Assembly (NCBI RefSeq): GCF_000494755.1
Contig: NC_022657.1
Span: 321,501 to 385,500 of the forward strand
Direction: 5' to 3'
DNA: 64,000 bases
Source: Amorphoplanes friuliensis DSM 7358
GTDB lineage: Bacteria; Actinomycetota; Actinomycetes; Mycobacteriales; Micromonosporaceae
In this document: piece after piece, positions 19,023-27,709 of the stretch
How the letters are laid out: every line of letters starts with the position of its first letter
How positions within the stretch are numbered: the first letter of the stretch is position 1
Translations under genes and position numbers: made by a program
Notes under the pieces: model-generated
Database searches by the model: none
Told to the model about the DNA's origin: nothing
What the model saw: only the letters and a program-made list of their open reading frames with translations

Positions 19023-19856
19023 CTATGTGGACCCCTGTGGTTCGGCCAGGTCGCGATAGGCGGGTCGCAGAATGTCCACAATGGGGATGTGTCGCACGCG
19101 GACCTGTGGTGAGTCCAGGACGCGCAGCAGCAGCTCCGGTGGGACGGTGACACGGCCGGGGCGTTCGCGCAGACGGCTCAACGAGATGCCCGGTGTGTAG
19201 AAGTCGTGGAGACGGGTCTCGAGTGCAACCTCGTCGACCGCCAGGGGGTCGATGGTCTCGACGGGCTCGGGCAATCCGCGCAGTGCGGCCAGCAGCTCTT
19301 CGCGGCCGCGACCTCGCCACGCCAGCACCAGGAACGGGTCGTCGTCGAACGCTTCCGCCAGCACGTAGAGCACAGCGGAGACGTGTTTGCAGGGCTTGCC
19401 CCAGTCGGGGCAGGAGCAGTCCATGTCCAGTCGGGACGGAAAGAGCGGCAGCTCCAGCTCGTCAAAAACGTCGACCAGCTCGTGGGGCATGTCGCCCGCG
19501 AGCAGTGCCGCGCGGTACAGGGCCTGCGATCCGAGCGCGTCGAGAATCCGTGTCCACTGTGGCTTGTCGAACGCCGGGATGCTGATCGTCACCTGGTAGG
19601 GCTCCGGCCGGGAACCCTGCACCCGGCCGGTGACCTGACCGGGCGTCAGCTCGAAGTCCATGACCTGACCCTTGCGGGCGTAGGACCGGCCGCGCGCCAG
19701 CCGGCCCGCGTCGCAGGTCTGCTCGAGGATGTCGACAAAGCGGCGGGACCACCACTGCTCGCCGATCTTGCCGCGTTTGGCGCGCACGGCCAGGCCGCCG
19801 TCCACGTGGATCGGGCCGGTGCTGTCGAACCAGCGTCCCTCGGGGTCGACGGGCAT
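19023..19856 (-). CDS. SWIM zinc-finger protein
   Basis: A 277-residue protein with a SWIM motif C-x-C...C-x-H visible as DCSCPDWGKPCKHVSAVLY near residues 146-160. The N-terminal region QWWSRRFVDILEQTCDAGRLARGRSYARKGQV is typical of bacterial SWIM proteins that accompany SNF2 ATPases. SWIM modules bind DNA or protein. It starts 1 bp after the SNF2 stop, so the two are translationally coupled and probably form one chromatin- or DNA-remodelling unit. The exact role in bacteria is not established. Confidence 0.9.
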   Translation of the reverse strand: MPVDPEGRWFDSTGPIHVDGGLAVRAKRGKIGEQWWSRRFVDILEQTCDAGRLARGRSYARKGQVMDFELTPGQVTGRVQGSRPEPYQVTISIPAFDKPQWTRILDALGSQALYRAALLAGDMPHELVDVFDELELPLFPSRLDMDCSCPDWGKPCKHVSAVLYVLAEAFDDDPFLVLAWRGRGREELLAALRGLPEPVETIDPLAVDEVALETRLHDFYTPGISLSRLRERPGRVTVPPELLLRVLDSPQVRVRHIPIVDILRPAYRDLAEPQGST

Positions 19857-19857
19857 G

Positions 19858-22800
19858 TCAGCTCACCGCCACGGGGTCGAGGGACAGCAGCTCGCGCAAC
19901 TGATCGGTGTCGAGGTTGGTCACCCAGTCCTCGCCCGTGCCCACCACCGCGGACGCCAGCTCTTTCTTGCGCTCGATCATCGCGTCGATCTTCTCCTCGA
20001 GCGTCCCGGTGCAGATGAACTTGCGGACCTGCACGTTGCGTGACTGTCCGATGCGGAACGCGCGGTCGGTGGCCTGGTTTTCCACTGCCGGGTTCCACCA
20101 GCGGTCGACGTGGATGACGTGGTTGGCCGCCGTGAGGTTGAGACCCGTGCCGGCTGCCTTGAGCGACAGCAGGAACAGCATCGGCTCGGTGTCGTTCTGG
20201 AAGCGGTCGACCAGCTCGTCGCGTTTGGCCTTCGACAGTCCACCGTGGAGCCACAGCACCGGCCGGTCGAGGTGAGCGGCCAGATAGGGCTGGAGCATCG
20301 TGCCGAACTCCGCATATTGCGTGAAGATCAGCGCCTTGTCGCCGTCCTCGATGATCTCCTCGGTCAGCTCCTCCAGCCGGGCGAGCTTGCCGGAACGCCC
20401 GGGCAGCCGCGATCCGTCCTTGAGCAGGTGCGCGGGGTGGTTGCAGACCTGCTTGAGCTTGGTCATCGCCGCGATCACGTTGCCCCGCCGCTGAATGCCC
20501 TCGCTGCCGTCGATGACGGCCATCATGTCCTCGACCACGGCCTGGTAGAGCGTCGCCTGCTCCGCGGTGAGCGTGCACCAGACCTTCATCTCGTTCTTCT
20601 CCGGCAGGTCGGAGATGATCGACTTGTCGGTCTTGAGGCGCCGCAACACAAACGGACCGGTGGCACGCTTGAGCGCTGCGGTCGCGTCGGCGTCGCCGCG
20701 CACCTCGATCGGCTCCTGGAACCGCCGCCGGAACCGCTTGGCCGGCCCGAGCAGTCCCGGGTTGCAGAACTCCATGATGGACCACAGCTCGGCCAGATGG
20801 TTCTCCACCGGCGTACCGGTCAGCGCCAGCCGCGTACGCGCCGGAATGTCCCGCACCGCCTGCGCCTGACGGGTGCCGCTGTTCTTGATGGCCTGCGCCT
20901 CGTCACAGGCAATCCGTCCCCAGTGGACCTCTCGCAGCAGCCCGAGGTCACGCAAAGCCGTGCCGTACGTGGTGACGACCAGGTCCGACGCCGCCACCGT
21001 GTCGCGGAAGTCCTCGTCGCGCTTGCGGCCGCCGCCGTGGTGCACGTGCACCCGCAGGCTGGGCGCAAACCGGGCGGCTTCCTTCTGCCAGTTGCTGACC
21101 AGCGACATCGGGCAGACCAGGAGGGTCGGTGCGACCGGTGTCTCCGCGTCGAGCCGCTCGGCGAGCAGCAGGGACAACGTCTGCGCCGTCTTGCCCAGAC
21201 CCATGTCGTCGGCCAGGATGCCGCCCAGCCCGAGCCGCGCCAGGAAGTGCAGCCACGACAACCCGCGCTCCTGGTAGGGGCGCAGCGTCCCCTGGAAACC
21301 CGGCGGTGTCGGCACGGGTGTCAGTCGTTCCGCGGCCTGGCCCGAGATCAGGTCACCGAGAGAGCCGTCGGCGTCCACCTCGACCAGGGGCAGATCCTCC
21401 TCACCCCCGTCGACCACCTGTTGGAGCACCTCGGCGGCGGTCAGCTGACCTTCACGCCGGCGGCCGACGGCTTTGAGCGCGGCCTTGAGCTGGCGATCGT
21501 CCAGCTCGACCCACTGGCCACGGATCCGCACCAGCGGCACCTTCAGCCGTGCCAGCTCGGCCAGCTCCTCGGCGCTGACCGTGCCCTCGCCGATCACCAG
21601 GTCGATGCGGAAGTCGACCAGCTGATCGAGCCCGAATCCCGACTCGGCCGCGGCCTTTCCGGACGGCGTCTTGCTGCGGGTCCGGGTGGTGAGCTTGAGC
21701 CCGACCGCCTTCCGCCCTGCCCAGGCCGGCAGCTGCACGCCGAACCCGGCCGCCTGCAGCAGGGGAGCGGACTGCCGCAGGAACTCGTGGGCCTCGCTGG
21801 TGCTCAGGGTCATCGCGTCGGGCTGCGCCCGGAGCAGCGCCTCGTGCAGCGCCGGGAACAACCGCACCGCGCGGCCCAGCCCGGCCAGCAGCGTCTCGTC
21901 GGGCTGTGAGGGCAGCCCGGGCATCCGGGCTCCGGTCCACAGGTCGGCCGCCGGCAGATAGAGACTCGGGTCGTCCGCGGACTGCAGGGCGAAGTCCAGC
22001 GCCCAGTCGTCCTCACCCGGCGGTGGCTCGGCCAGCCGGAAGCTGACCCGGATCGGCCCGTTGGCCTCGTGCGCCGCCCGCAACCACCCGATCAGGGGCT
22101 TGGCCAGCTCGGCGACCTCGGCGGGCCGCGCCCCCGGCAAGGCCGGATCGGGTGCGGTTAGCGCGGCGATGAAGCGGTCGGGGAGTGGAGCCTTCGGCCC
22201 CGGCCGGATGCCGACCATCAGCCGCTCAGGCATCAGCTGCCGTGCCGCCGAGTCGACAAGCACCTCGAGCGCATCCCGCAACGTCCGCCCGACGCCGCTG
22301 CCGCCGGCATCGGAGGGGGCGTCGTCCGTCGTGCCACCGCTGGTGGTGACGGCGCGGCAGATCGGGGGCAGGGCGGCGGCGAAGTCGCGGTAGGAAGCGG
22401 CATCGGCGCCGGTGAGCACCGGTTGCCAGCGCGCTGCCGGCACCCCGGACTCCGTCACCAGCTGGGGCAGCATCCGCCCGCGGCGGGCCAGGTCGCACGC
22501 CTGTCCGGCCAGCACGCAGAGGTAGCGCAGCGACACCGCCGCGCTCCACGGTCCGTCCGGGTCGGGCTCCGCGAGCGCGCTGAGCGCCTCCAGCGCGCTC
22601 TCCGCGGGCAGGACCAGCGCCGGCGTCTCCCAGGCGCCGAGCCGCAGACCTTTGCCAGGTGCCTCGCTGCCGGTCTCGGGCGAGGGCAGCGGGCCCTTGG
22701 CGGTGCCCGGCAACTGCAGAGTGACCTCGGCGGCGCCGGCCTTGGCCAGGATGTCGCGGAGGTCGTCCGACGAGCCGGTCAGCGCCGCGGCGAGCGCCTC

Positions 22801-22944
22801 GGACGGCACGGCGAAGGGATGGGGGCGGCGACGAGCCCGCGATGAAGAGGTCAGCGGGAGCGCGGGATCCTCGGCCCAGAGGGCGAGCCTCCCGGGCGCT
22901 GACTCACCGGCGATCCACACGCCATGCACGACGAGCACTGGCAC
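19858..22944 (-). CDS. SNF2-family DEAD/DEAH ATPase
   Basis: A 1028-residue Swi2/Snf2 ATPase. A long N-terminal helicase-associated region (about 1-500) precedes the RecA-like core: Walker A ILADDMGLGKTAQTL near 585, DEAH-like CDEAQAIKN near 683, motif III ALTGTPVENHLAELW, motif V AAGTGLNLTAANHVIHVD and motif VI DRAFRIGQSRNV. GTG 22944 is chosen because the frame above it is antisense to the VOC gene and encodes no conserved sequence. It is coupled to the SWIM gene. The likely role is DNA translocation or repair-associated remodelling; this is family inference. Confidence 0.92.
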   Translation of the reverse strand: MPVLVVHGVWIAGESAPGRLALWAEDPALPLTSSSRARRRPHPFAVPSEALAAALTGSSDDLRDILAKAGAAEVTLQLPGTAKGPLPSPETGSEAPGKGLRLGAWETPALVLPAESALEALSALAEPDPDGPWSAAVSLRYLCVLAGQACDLARRGRMLPQLVTESGVPAARWQPVLTGADAASYRDFAAALPPICRAVTTSGGTTDDAPSDAGGSGVGRTLRDALEVLVDSAARQLMPERLMVGIRPGPKAPLPDRFIAALTAPDPALPGARPAEVAELAKPLIGWLRAAHEANGPIRVSFRLAEPPPGEDDWALDFALQSADDPSLYLPAADLWTGARMPGLPSQPDETLLAGLGRAVRLFPALHEALLRAQPDAMTLSTSEAHEFLRQSAPLLQAAGFGVQLPAWAGRKAVGLKLTTRTRSKTPSGKAAAESGFGLDQLVDFRIDLVIGEGTVSAEELAELARLKVPLVRIRGQWVELDDRQLKAALKAVGRRREGQLTAAEVLQQVVDGGEEDLPLVEVDADGSLGDLISGQAAERLTPVPTPPGFQGTLRPYQERGLSWLHFLARLGLGGILADDMGLGKTAQTLSLLLAERLDAETPVAPTLLVCPMSLVSNWQKEAARFAPSLRVHVHHGGGRKRDEDFRDTVAASDLVVTTYGTALRDLGLLREVHWGRIACDEAQAIKNSGTRQAQAVRDIPARTRLALTGTPVENHLAELWSIMEFCNPGLLGPAKRFRRRFQEPIEVRGDADATAALKRATGPFVLRRLKTDKSIISDLPEKNEMKVWCTLTAEQATLYQAVVEDMMAVIDGSEGIQRRGNVIAAMTKLKQVCNHPAHLLKDGSRLPGRSGKLARLEELTEEIIEDGDKALIFTQYAEFGTMLQPYLAAHLDRPVLWLHGGLSKAKRDELVDRFQNDTEPMLFLLSLKAAGTGLNLTAANHVIHVDRWWNPAVENQATDRAFRIGQSRNVQVRKFICTGTLEEKIDAMIERKKELASAVVGTGEDWVTNLDTDQLRELLSLDPVAVS

Positions 22945-22993
22945 TCCGATTCCGATCGACCTGTCGAGGTTAACGACTGAGCACCCCGGTGGC

Positions 22994-23374
22994 TCATGAG
23001 GCGGCCCACTCGACCAACTCGTACGAGATGCCGTTCGGATCGGCGACCATGAACAAGCGCTCGCCCCACGGCTCCTCACGCAAGGGGAGGGTGATCTCGA
23101 CGCCCTCGCCGCGGAGCCTTTCCTGCTCGGCCTCCAGATCATCGACCACGAAGGCAACGATCACTCCGGCTGCCCGCTGCTCGCGGAGGGGCTCGGGCAG
23201 CACCTCGATGCCCCGGCGGAGGAACACGAGGTCGACCCCGGCGTCGTCGCGGCCCAGGGAGACGAAGCCGTCGGCGGACATCCGCTCGCTGAAGCCGAAG
23301 TGGTTGACGAGAAACTTGCTCGATGCGGTGACGTCGTCGACGGTGAGTGAGACGGCGGACGAAGAGATGCGCAC
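22994..23374 (-). CDS. Single-domain VOC protein
   Basis: A 126-residue glyoxalase-fold protein with the halves SLTVDDVTASSKFLVNHFGF and AGVIVAFVVDDLEAEQERL, ending LFMVADPNGISYELVEW, a classic VOC C-terminus. It is divergent from a TetR regulator across 62 bp, so the TetR protein probably controls it. Such pairs often act in drug or electrophile defence; the ligand is unknown. The GTG start at 23374 has no strong ribosome site. Confidence 0.87.
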   Translation of the reverse strand: MRISSSAVSLTVDDVTASSKFLVNHFGFSERMSADGFVSLGRDDAGVDLVFLRRGIEVLPEPLREQRAAGVIVAFVVDDLEAEQERLRGEGVEITLPLREEPWGERLFMVADPNGISYELVEWAAS

Positions 23375-23436
23375 GTGAACCCCCGATTAGTTGGACGCTG
23401 TATAAGATACGCCGTACAGGAAAGGAGCGCCACCCC

Positions 23437-24192
23437 GTGGCCGAGGCGCGACGCACCATCGACCTGCTCTGGTTCGAGGAGCCGGAGAGCCGGCGTGGCC
23501 GCAAGAAGGGCCTGACCGTGGCCCAGGTGATCGACGCGGCCATCACGCTGGCGGATGCCGAGGGTCTCGAGGCCGTGAGCATGCGCCGCGTCGCCCAGGA
23601 GCTGGGCGTGGTGCCCATGACGCTCTACACCTACGTCCCCGACAAGGCCGCGCTGCTCGACCTCATGCTCGACACGATCTACCTGCGGATGTCACGGGAG
23701 GACCGGCCCGAGGCGCCCTGGCGCGAGCGGCTGCTGGCGGTGGCGGAGGAAAATCGCCTGCTCTACGCGAGCCATCCCTGGGCCGCCGGGCTGTCCCGCA
23801 GCCGGCCGCCGCTGGGTCCCGGCCTGATGGCGAAATACGAGCACGAGCTGCGCGCCTTTGCCGGCACCGGGCTCGACGACGTGGAGACCGACTCGGCGCT
23901 GACCTATCTGCTGGGGTTCGTGCAGGCCGCGGCGCGGGCCGCCGAGGACGCCCGGCTGGACGCGGAGCGCAGCGCGCAGAGTGATCAGCAGTGGTGGGAG
24001 GAGAGCGGCCCGCTGCTGGCCAAGGTCTTCGACACCCATGCCTACCCGACCGCCGTGCGCATCGGGGCCGCGGCGGGCGCCGAGCTGGGCGGCGCCTTCA
24101 ACCCCACCCACGCGTACGTGTTCGGTCTCGAACGTGTCCTGGACGGTCTCGGCGTGCTGATCGAGCGGCGGGCCAGTGACCCGCGCCGCTGA
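23437..24192 (+). CDS. TetR-family regulator with TetR_C_1 domain
   Basis: A 251-residue repressor. The N-terminal HTH is KGLTVAQVIDAAITLADAEG then VSMRRVAQELGVVPMTLYTYVPDKAALLDLML. The C-terminal ligand domain resembles the tetracycline-repressor type. GTG 23437 is preceded by AAAGGAG. The 62-bp divergent gap has TATAAG at 23401 and an imperfect inverted repeat CTGTA...TACAG (23398-23419), a possible operator. It probably controls the divergent VOC gene and itself. Confidence 0.9.
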   Translation: MAEARRTIDLLWFEEPESRRGRKKGLTVAQVIDAAITLADAEGLEAVSMRRVAQELGVVPMTLYTYVPDKAALLDLMLDTIYLRMSREDRPEAPWRERLLAVAEENRLLYASHPWAAGLSRSRPPLGPGLMAKYEHELRAFAGTGLDDVETDSALTYLLGFVQAAARAAEDARLDAERSAQSDQQWWEESGPLLAKVFDTHAYPTAVRIGAAAGAELGGAFNPTHAYVFGLERVLDGLGVLIERRASDPRR

Positions 24193-24225
24193 CGGGTGCC
24201 ACGGGCGGGACGTAGTCTTCGAGGC

Positions 24226-25467
24226 GTGACGGCGAACCAGGAGATCGACAGCATCCTGCAGCGCGGTGCCGACGGCGGGCGGATCACGCCTGAGGAGGCG
24301 TTGCTGCTCTACACCGACGCGCCCTTCCACGCCCTCGGCGAGGCGGCGGACGCGGTCCGGCGGCGGCGGCATCCGGACGGGATCGTCACCTACCTGATCG
24401 ACCGCAACATCAACTACACGAACGTCTGCGTCACGGCGTGCAAGTTCTGTGCCTTCTACCGGGCGCCGAAGCACTCCGAGGGCTGGTCGCACCCCATGGA
24501 GGAGATCCTGCACCGCTGCGGCGAGGCGGTCGATCTCGGCGCGACGCAGGTGATGCTGCAGGGCGGTCACCACCCCGACTACGGAGTCGACTACTACGAG
24601 ACGCTGTTCTCGTCGGTCAAGCAGGCCTACCCGCAGCTGGCCATCCACTCGATCGGCCCGAGCGAGATCCTGCACATGGCGAAGGTCTCGGGTGTCTCCA
24701 TCGAGGAGGCGGTCCTGCGGATCAAGGCGGCGGGTCTCGACTCCATCGCCGGTGCCGGCGCCGAGATGCTGCCCGACCGGCCGCGCAAGGCGATCGCTCC
24801 GCTCAAGGAGTCGGGTGCGCGCTGGCTCGAGGTCATGGCCGTCGCTCACCGCAACGGCCTGAGCTCCACCGCCACGATGATGATGGGCACCGGCGAGACC
24901 AACGCCGAGCGCATCGAGCACATCCGGATGATCCGCGACGTGCAGGACCTGGCCGTGGCCAACGGCTACACCGACTCCGCCGTCGAGGCCGAGGGCAGCG
25001 TGGGCGGCTTCCGGGCGTTCATCCCGTGGACCTACCAGGCGGAGAACAACCACCTCAAGGGCCGCACGCAGGCCACCACGCTGGAATACCTCCGCTTCAT
25101 CGCCGTCTCGCGGCTCTTCTTCGACAACGTCTCGCACCTGCAGGCGTCGTGGCTGACCACCGGCAAGGACGTCGGTCAGCTCGCCCTGCACCTCGGTGTC
25201 GACGACCTCGGCTCGATCATGCTCGAGGAGAACGTCATCTCCTCGGCGGGCGCCCGGCACCGGTCCAACCTGCACGAGTTGATCTGGATGATCCGCACAG
25301 CGGGACGGATCCCGGCGCAGCGGGACACCCTCTACCGTCACCTCGCGGTGCACACGACGCCGGCCGACGACCCGACCGACGACCGTGTGGTCTCGCACTT
25401 CTCGTCGACCGCGATGCCTGGTGGCGGCGCGGGCCGCACCGAGCTCCCGCTCGTCGACGTCTCCTGA
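24226..25467 (+). CDS. mqnC: Dehypoxanthine futalosine cyclase MqnC (radical SAM)
   Basis: A 413-residue radical SAM enzyme that cyclises dehypoxanthine futalosine in menaquinone synthesis. The [4Fe-4S] motif C-x3-C-x2-C is C68, C72, C75 in NVCVTACKFCAFYR. QVMLQGGHHPD, GAGAEMLPDRPR and MMMGTGETNAERIEH are highly characteristic of MqnC. The GTG at 24226 follows GAGG closely. Together with mqnA it shows the futalosine route, not the classical o-succinylbenzoate one. The next gene begins 19 bp downstream. Confidence 0.95.
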   Translation: MTANQEIDSILQRGADGGRITPEEALLLYTDAPFHALGEAADAVRRRRHPDGIVTYLIDRNINYTNVCVTACKFCAFYRAPKHSEGWSHPMEEILHRCGEAVDLGATQVMLQGGHHPDYGVDYYETLFSSVKQAYPQLAIHSIGPSEILHMAKVSGVSIEEAVLRIKAAGLDSIAGAGAEMLPDRPRKAIAPLKESGARWLEVMAVAHRNGLSSTATMMMGTGETNAERIEHIRMIRDVQDLAVANGYTDSAVEAEGSVGGFRAFIPWTYQAENNHLKGRTQATTLEYLRFIAVSRLFFDNVSHLQASWLTTGKDVGQLALHLGVDDLGSIMLEENVISSAGARHRSNLHELIWMIRTAGRIPAQRDTLYRHLAVHTTPADDPTDDRVVSHFSSTAMPGGGAGRTELPLVDVS

Positions 25468-25486
25468 CCCAGCGGGGAGTGGGCAG

Positions 25487-26254
25487 ATGCTGCCGGGCCT
25501 GACCGAGGTCCAGGAGTGGACGACCGCCGGCGGGGTGCCGCTGATGAGCGCCGTCATCCCGGCCGACCACCACCAGGTCTGGCGTCAGCTGCGGGCCGAG
25601 CACCGCCACACCGGGTGGTACCCGCTGCTGACCTGGGGCGCGGCCGTCGTGGCGGAGGACTCCTTCGAATATTCGAACGACATCCAGGGCCCGGAAGCGC
25701 TGGCCCGCGCCCTGGAGGTCGACCCCGCGGAACGGATGGAGCTGCTCACCCGGTCGGTGATCGGCTGGGGCCTGGAGGAATACCCGGGCAGCGAGATCGA
25801 GGAGTTCCGCGAGCACGACCCGGAGCTGCTCGCCGCCGAGCTGGTCCCGGTCACGACCCGTCCGCCCGGTCGCCGCATCTACACCTCGGCCGAGGGGGAG
25901 TACGAAGTCCTGCTCGTCCAGGCCACCGCCGGGTACGAGATCCCGGCGCTCGTCCCCGGGCTGATCCGGCCCGCGAACTGGTTCGGCGCGGAATGGCATC
26001 CCGACCTGACCATCGAGGACCACGTCGCGGTCTACCGGCTCTGGCACCACAAGTACGGCGCGGACCTCTACTTCGCGGGCGGCAGCCAGCTCGAGCTGGC
26101 TGTCACCCGGCCACCGGTCACGCCGCTGGAAACGGCAAAGTGTGCGATCGAGCAGTGGGTCTACTGCGGTGACCTCGCGCAGAAACTCGGTGATCCCGTC
26201 GATGTCGCCCGCCGGCAGGCCCCGGCGGATCACTGGTCGTTCTGGTGGGACTGA
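25487..26254 (+). CDS. DUF4253-like protein
   Basis: A 255-residue soluble protein. The C-terminal part, YRLWHHKYGADLYFAGGSQLELAVTRPP followed by TAKCAIEQWVYCGDL, resembles DUF4253 proteins, which have no known biochemical role but occur in toxin/immunity-rich genomes. ATG 25487 follows GGGGAGTGGGCAG. It lies 19 bp after mqnC and may be co-transcribed, but nothing links it to menaquinone. Function not assigned. Confidence 0.72.
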   Translation: MLPGLTEVQEWTTAGGVPLMSAVIPADHHQVWRQLRAEHRHTGWYPLLTWGAAVVAEDSFEYSNDIQGPEALARALEVDPAERMELLTRSVIGWGLEEYPGSEIEEFREHDPELLAAELVPVTTRPPGRRIYTSAEGEYEVLLVQATAGYEIPALVPGLIRPANWFGAEWHPDLTIEDHVAVYRLWHHKYGADLYFAGGSQLELAVTRPPVTPLETAKCAIEQWVYCGDLAQKLGDPVDVARRQAPADHWSFWWD

Positions 26255-26510
26255 CGGACCGATGAAAATGAGGGGGCTCGATGGGCCGTACGACCGTCCG
26301 GGTGGCCCATTCGGTCAGGTACGGGTCAGTGAAGTGTGCAGGGGCGGATTGCTCCTCGGTAACGAGCTGCGCGTCTCCCTGGTAAGCCCTGTTCCCGCTG
26401 GTTACGTTGCCTGCGTAACACCGCAACACTGAAGCGTCGCCACGACTCATGACCGTCGGCGGCGGGGTCGGACCCGACCGATGGCGGTCGTATATATAAC
26501 GCACGAGGCA
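26255..26510. other. Non-coding stretch before menG with an inverted repeat
   Basis: Between the DUF4253-like gene and menG no gene is seen. An inverted repeat GTTACG-N7-CGTAAC lies at 26401-26419, an operator candidate. A TATATATAAC block near 26490-26499 is the most AT-rich spot and could hold a -10 element; no matching -35 is convincing. Confidence 0.5.
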
Positions 26511-26538
26511 CGGGCGGGATGGGTCACCATCCCGCCCG
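26511..26538 (+). terminator. Strong hairpin in the menG leader
   Basis: Perfect 11-bp arms CGGGCGGGATG (26511-26521) and CATCCCGCCCG (26528-26538) enclose a 6-nt loop, followed by TTCTGT. It lies about 12 bp after the TATATATAAC block and 32 bp before the menG GTG. It is either a terminator for upstream transcription or an attenuator-like leader hairpin. Confidence 0.6.
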
Positions 26539-26570
26539 TTCTGTATGCCCGGGTGGGACAATCTCGAATT

Positions 26571-27266
26571 GTGACGCGCGCAGATCTGGACAAGCAGCCG
26601 CACGAGGTCGCCGAGATGTTCGACGGCGTGGCCCAGCGGTACGACCTGACCAACACGGTGCTCTCCTTCGGGCAGGACCGTGGCTGGCGCCGGGCGACGC
26701 GGGCGGCTCTGGGGTTGCGGCCGGGCGAGCGGGTCCTCGACGTCGGTGCGGGCACCGGCATCTCCACCGAGGAGCTGGGACGCTCCGGGGCGTTCGCGGT
26801 CGGCGCCGATCTGTCGACGGGCATGCTGCGTGCGGGCCGGAGCAGCGGCCGGACGGTTCCCCTGGTCGCCGGCGATGCCCTCAAGCTGCCGTTCCCCGAC
26901 GAGGCGTTCGACGCGGTGACGATCTCCTTCGCCCTGCGCAACGTCGTCGACACCGGTGCGGCGCTGCGGGAGCTGGCCCGGGTGACCCGGCCGGGCGGGC
27001 GCCTGGTGGTGTGCGAGTTCAGCCACCCCACCAACACCGCGTTCCGGACGGTTTATCTGTCGTACCTGATGCGGAGCTTGCCGGTCGTGGCCCGCGGGGT
27101 GTCGAGCAACCCTGACGCGTACGTCTATCTGGCCGAGTCGATCCGCGCCTGGCCGGACCAGGAGGGTCTGGCGGGCCGCATCGCGGCGGCCGGGCCGTGG
27201 TCGCGGGTCGGCTGGCGGAACCTCACCGGGGGCATCGCCGCCCTGCATCGCGCCACGAAGAGCTGA
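26571..27266 (+). CDS. menG: Demethylmenaquinone methyltransferase MenG/UbiE
   Basis: A 231-residue SAM-dependent methyltransferase catalysing C-methylation of demethylmenaquinone, the last ring step. It shows [17 protein letters not shown] at the N-terminus, SAM motif [13 protein letters not shown], the motif region [15 protein letters not shown] and [17 protein letters not shown], all characteristic of the UbiE/MenG family. GTG 26571 is chosen because conserved sequence starts just after it. An imperfect palindrome ACAAT-N5-ATTGT (26558-26572) overlaps this start codon. The gene precedes a MenJ-like reductase and nuo. Confidence 0.93.
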   Translation: MTRADLDKQPHEVAEMFDGVAQRYDLTNTVLSFGQDRGWRRATRAALGLRPGERVLDVGAGTGISTEELGRSGAFAVGADLSTGMLRAGRSSGRTVPLVAGDALKLPFPDEAFDAVTISFALRNVVDTGAALRELARVTRPGGRLVVCEFSHPTNTAFRTVYLSYLMRSLPVVARGVSSNPDAYVYLAESIRAWPDQEGLAGRIAAAGPWSRVGWRNLTGGIAALHRATKS

Positions 27267-27317
27267 AAAACAGCGTTTGCCCGTTTCCAGACGGTGCGGG
27301 GTGTTTAGCTGGGTTCC

Positions 27318-27611
27318 ATGACGACAATCGACTATCTGGTCGACGACTCCGATATCGACGTGCCGATCGACGACCGCGACGAGGGCGAGCGCCGGGCCCT
27401 GGAGCTGGCGCATCGTATCCGGCAGGTGGCCGTCACGGACCCGGAACATGCACAGCAGCTGGTGGATGAGCTGATCGTCGCGCTGGACGCCGCGATGGGC
27501 GGTACGTTTTCGGAGCACCTGGACGGAGTCGCCCGCGAGGTCGCAGAGCGGGCACTCGAGAAGAGCAGGAACGGTCACGGAGCGGGCATTTCACCATACG
27601 GAAACAGTTAG
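27318..27611 (+). CDS. Small acidic protein of unknown function
   Basis: A 97-residue, strongly acidic protein (MTTIDYLVDDSDIDVPIDDRDEGERRA...) with an amphipathic helical middle (LAHRIRQVAVTDPEHAQQLVDELIVALDAAM). No family is recognised. It sits between menG and the MenJ-like gene on the same strand. Its stop codon lies within a palindrome (27607-27622). Codon use matches neighbours, which supports a real gene, but the ribosome site is poor. Confidence 0.58.
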   Translation: MTTIDYLVDDSDIDVPIDDRDEGERRALELAHRIRQVAVTDPEHAQQLVDELIVALDAAMGGTFSEHLDGVAREVAERALEKSRNGHGAGISPYGNS

Positions 27612-27686
27612 GGTTCCCTAACCCCCATTCGCTTCGATGGCCGTCTTAGACTCCGGACTGGGCTGGCTTGTGAACTGTTTCACGAG
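27607..27686. promoter_or_regulatory. Two palindromes upstream of the MenJ-like gene
   Basis: A perfect inverted repeat GTTAGGG-TT-CCCTAAC lies at 27607-27622. A second, CTTGTGAA-CTGT-TTCACGAG with one mismatch, lies at 27667-27686. Both are in the 98-bp gap leading to the reductase and upstream of nuo. They are candidate operators for control of the menaquinone/respiration block. Confidence 0.6.
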
Positions 27687-27709
27687 CCCGCGCTTGACGG
27701 AGGTGAGCC

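Noticed and set aside
22945..23157. Longer N-terminus for the SNF2 ATPase
   Set aside because: It would overlap the VOC gene on the same strand in another frame and has low-complexity sequence; GTG 22944 starts the plausible protein.
26255..26570. tRNA or small RNA gene in the menG leader
   Set aside because: No cloverleaf pairing and no TTCGA-type T-loop could be found; only the hairpin and inverted repeats are supported.
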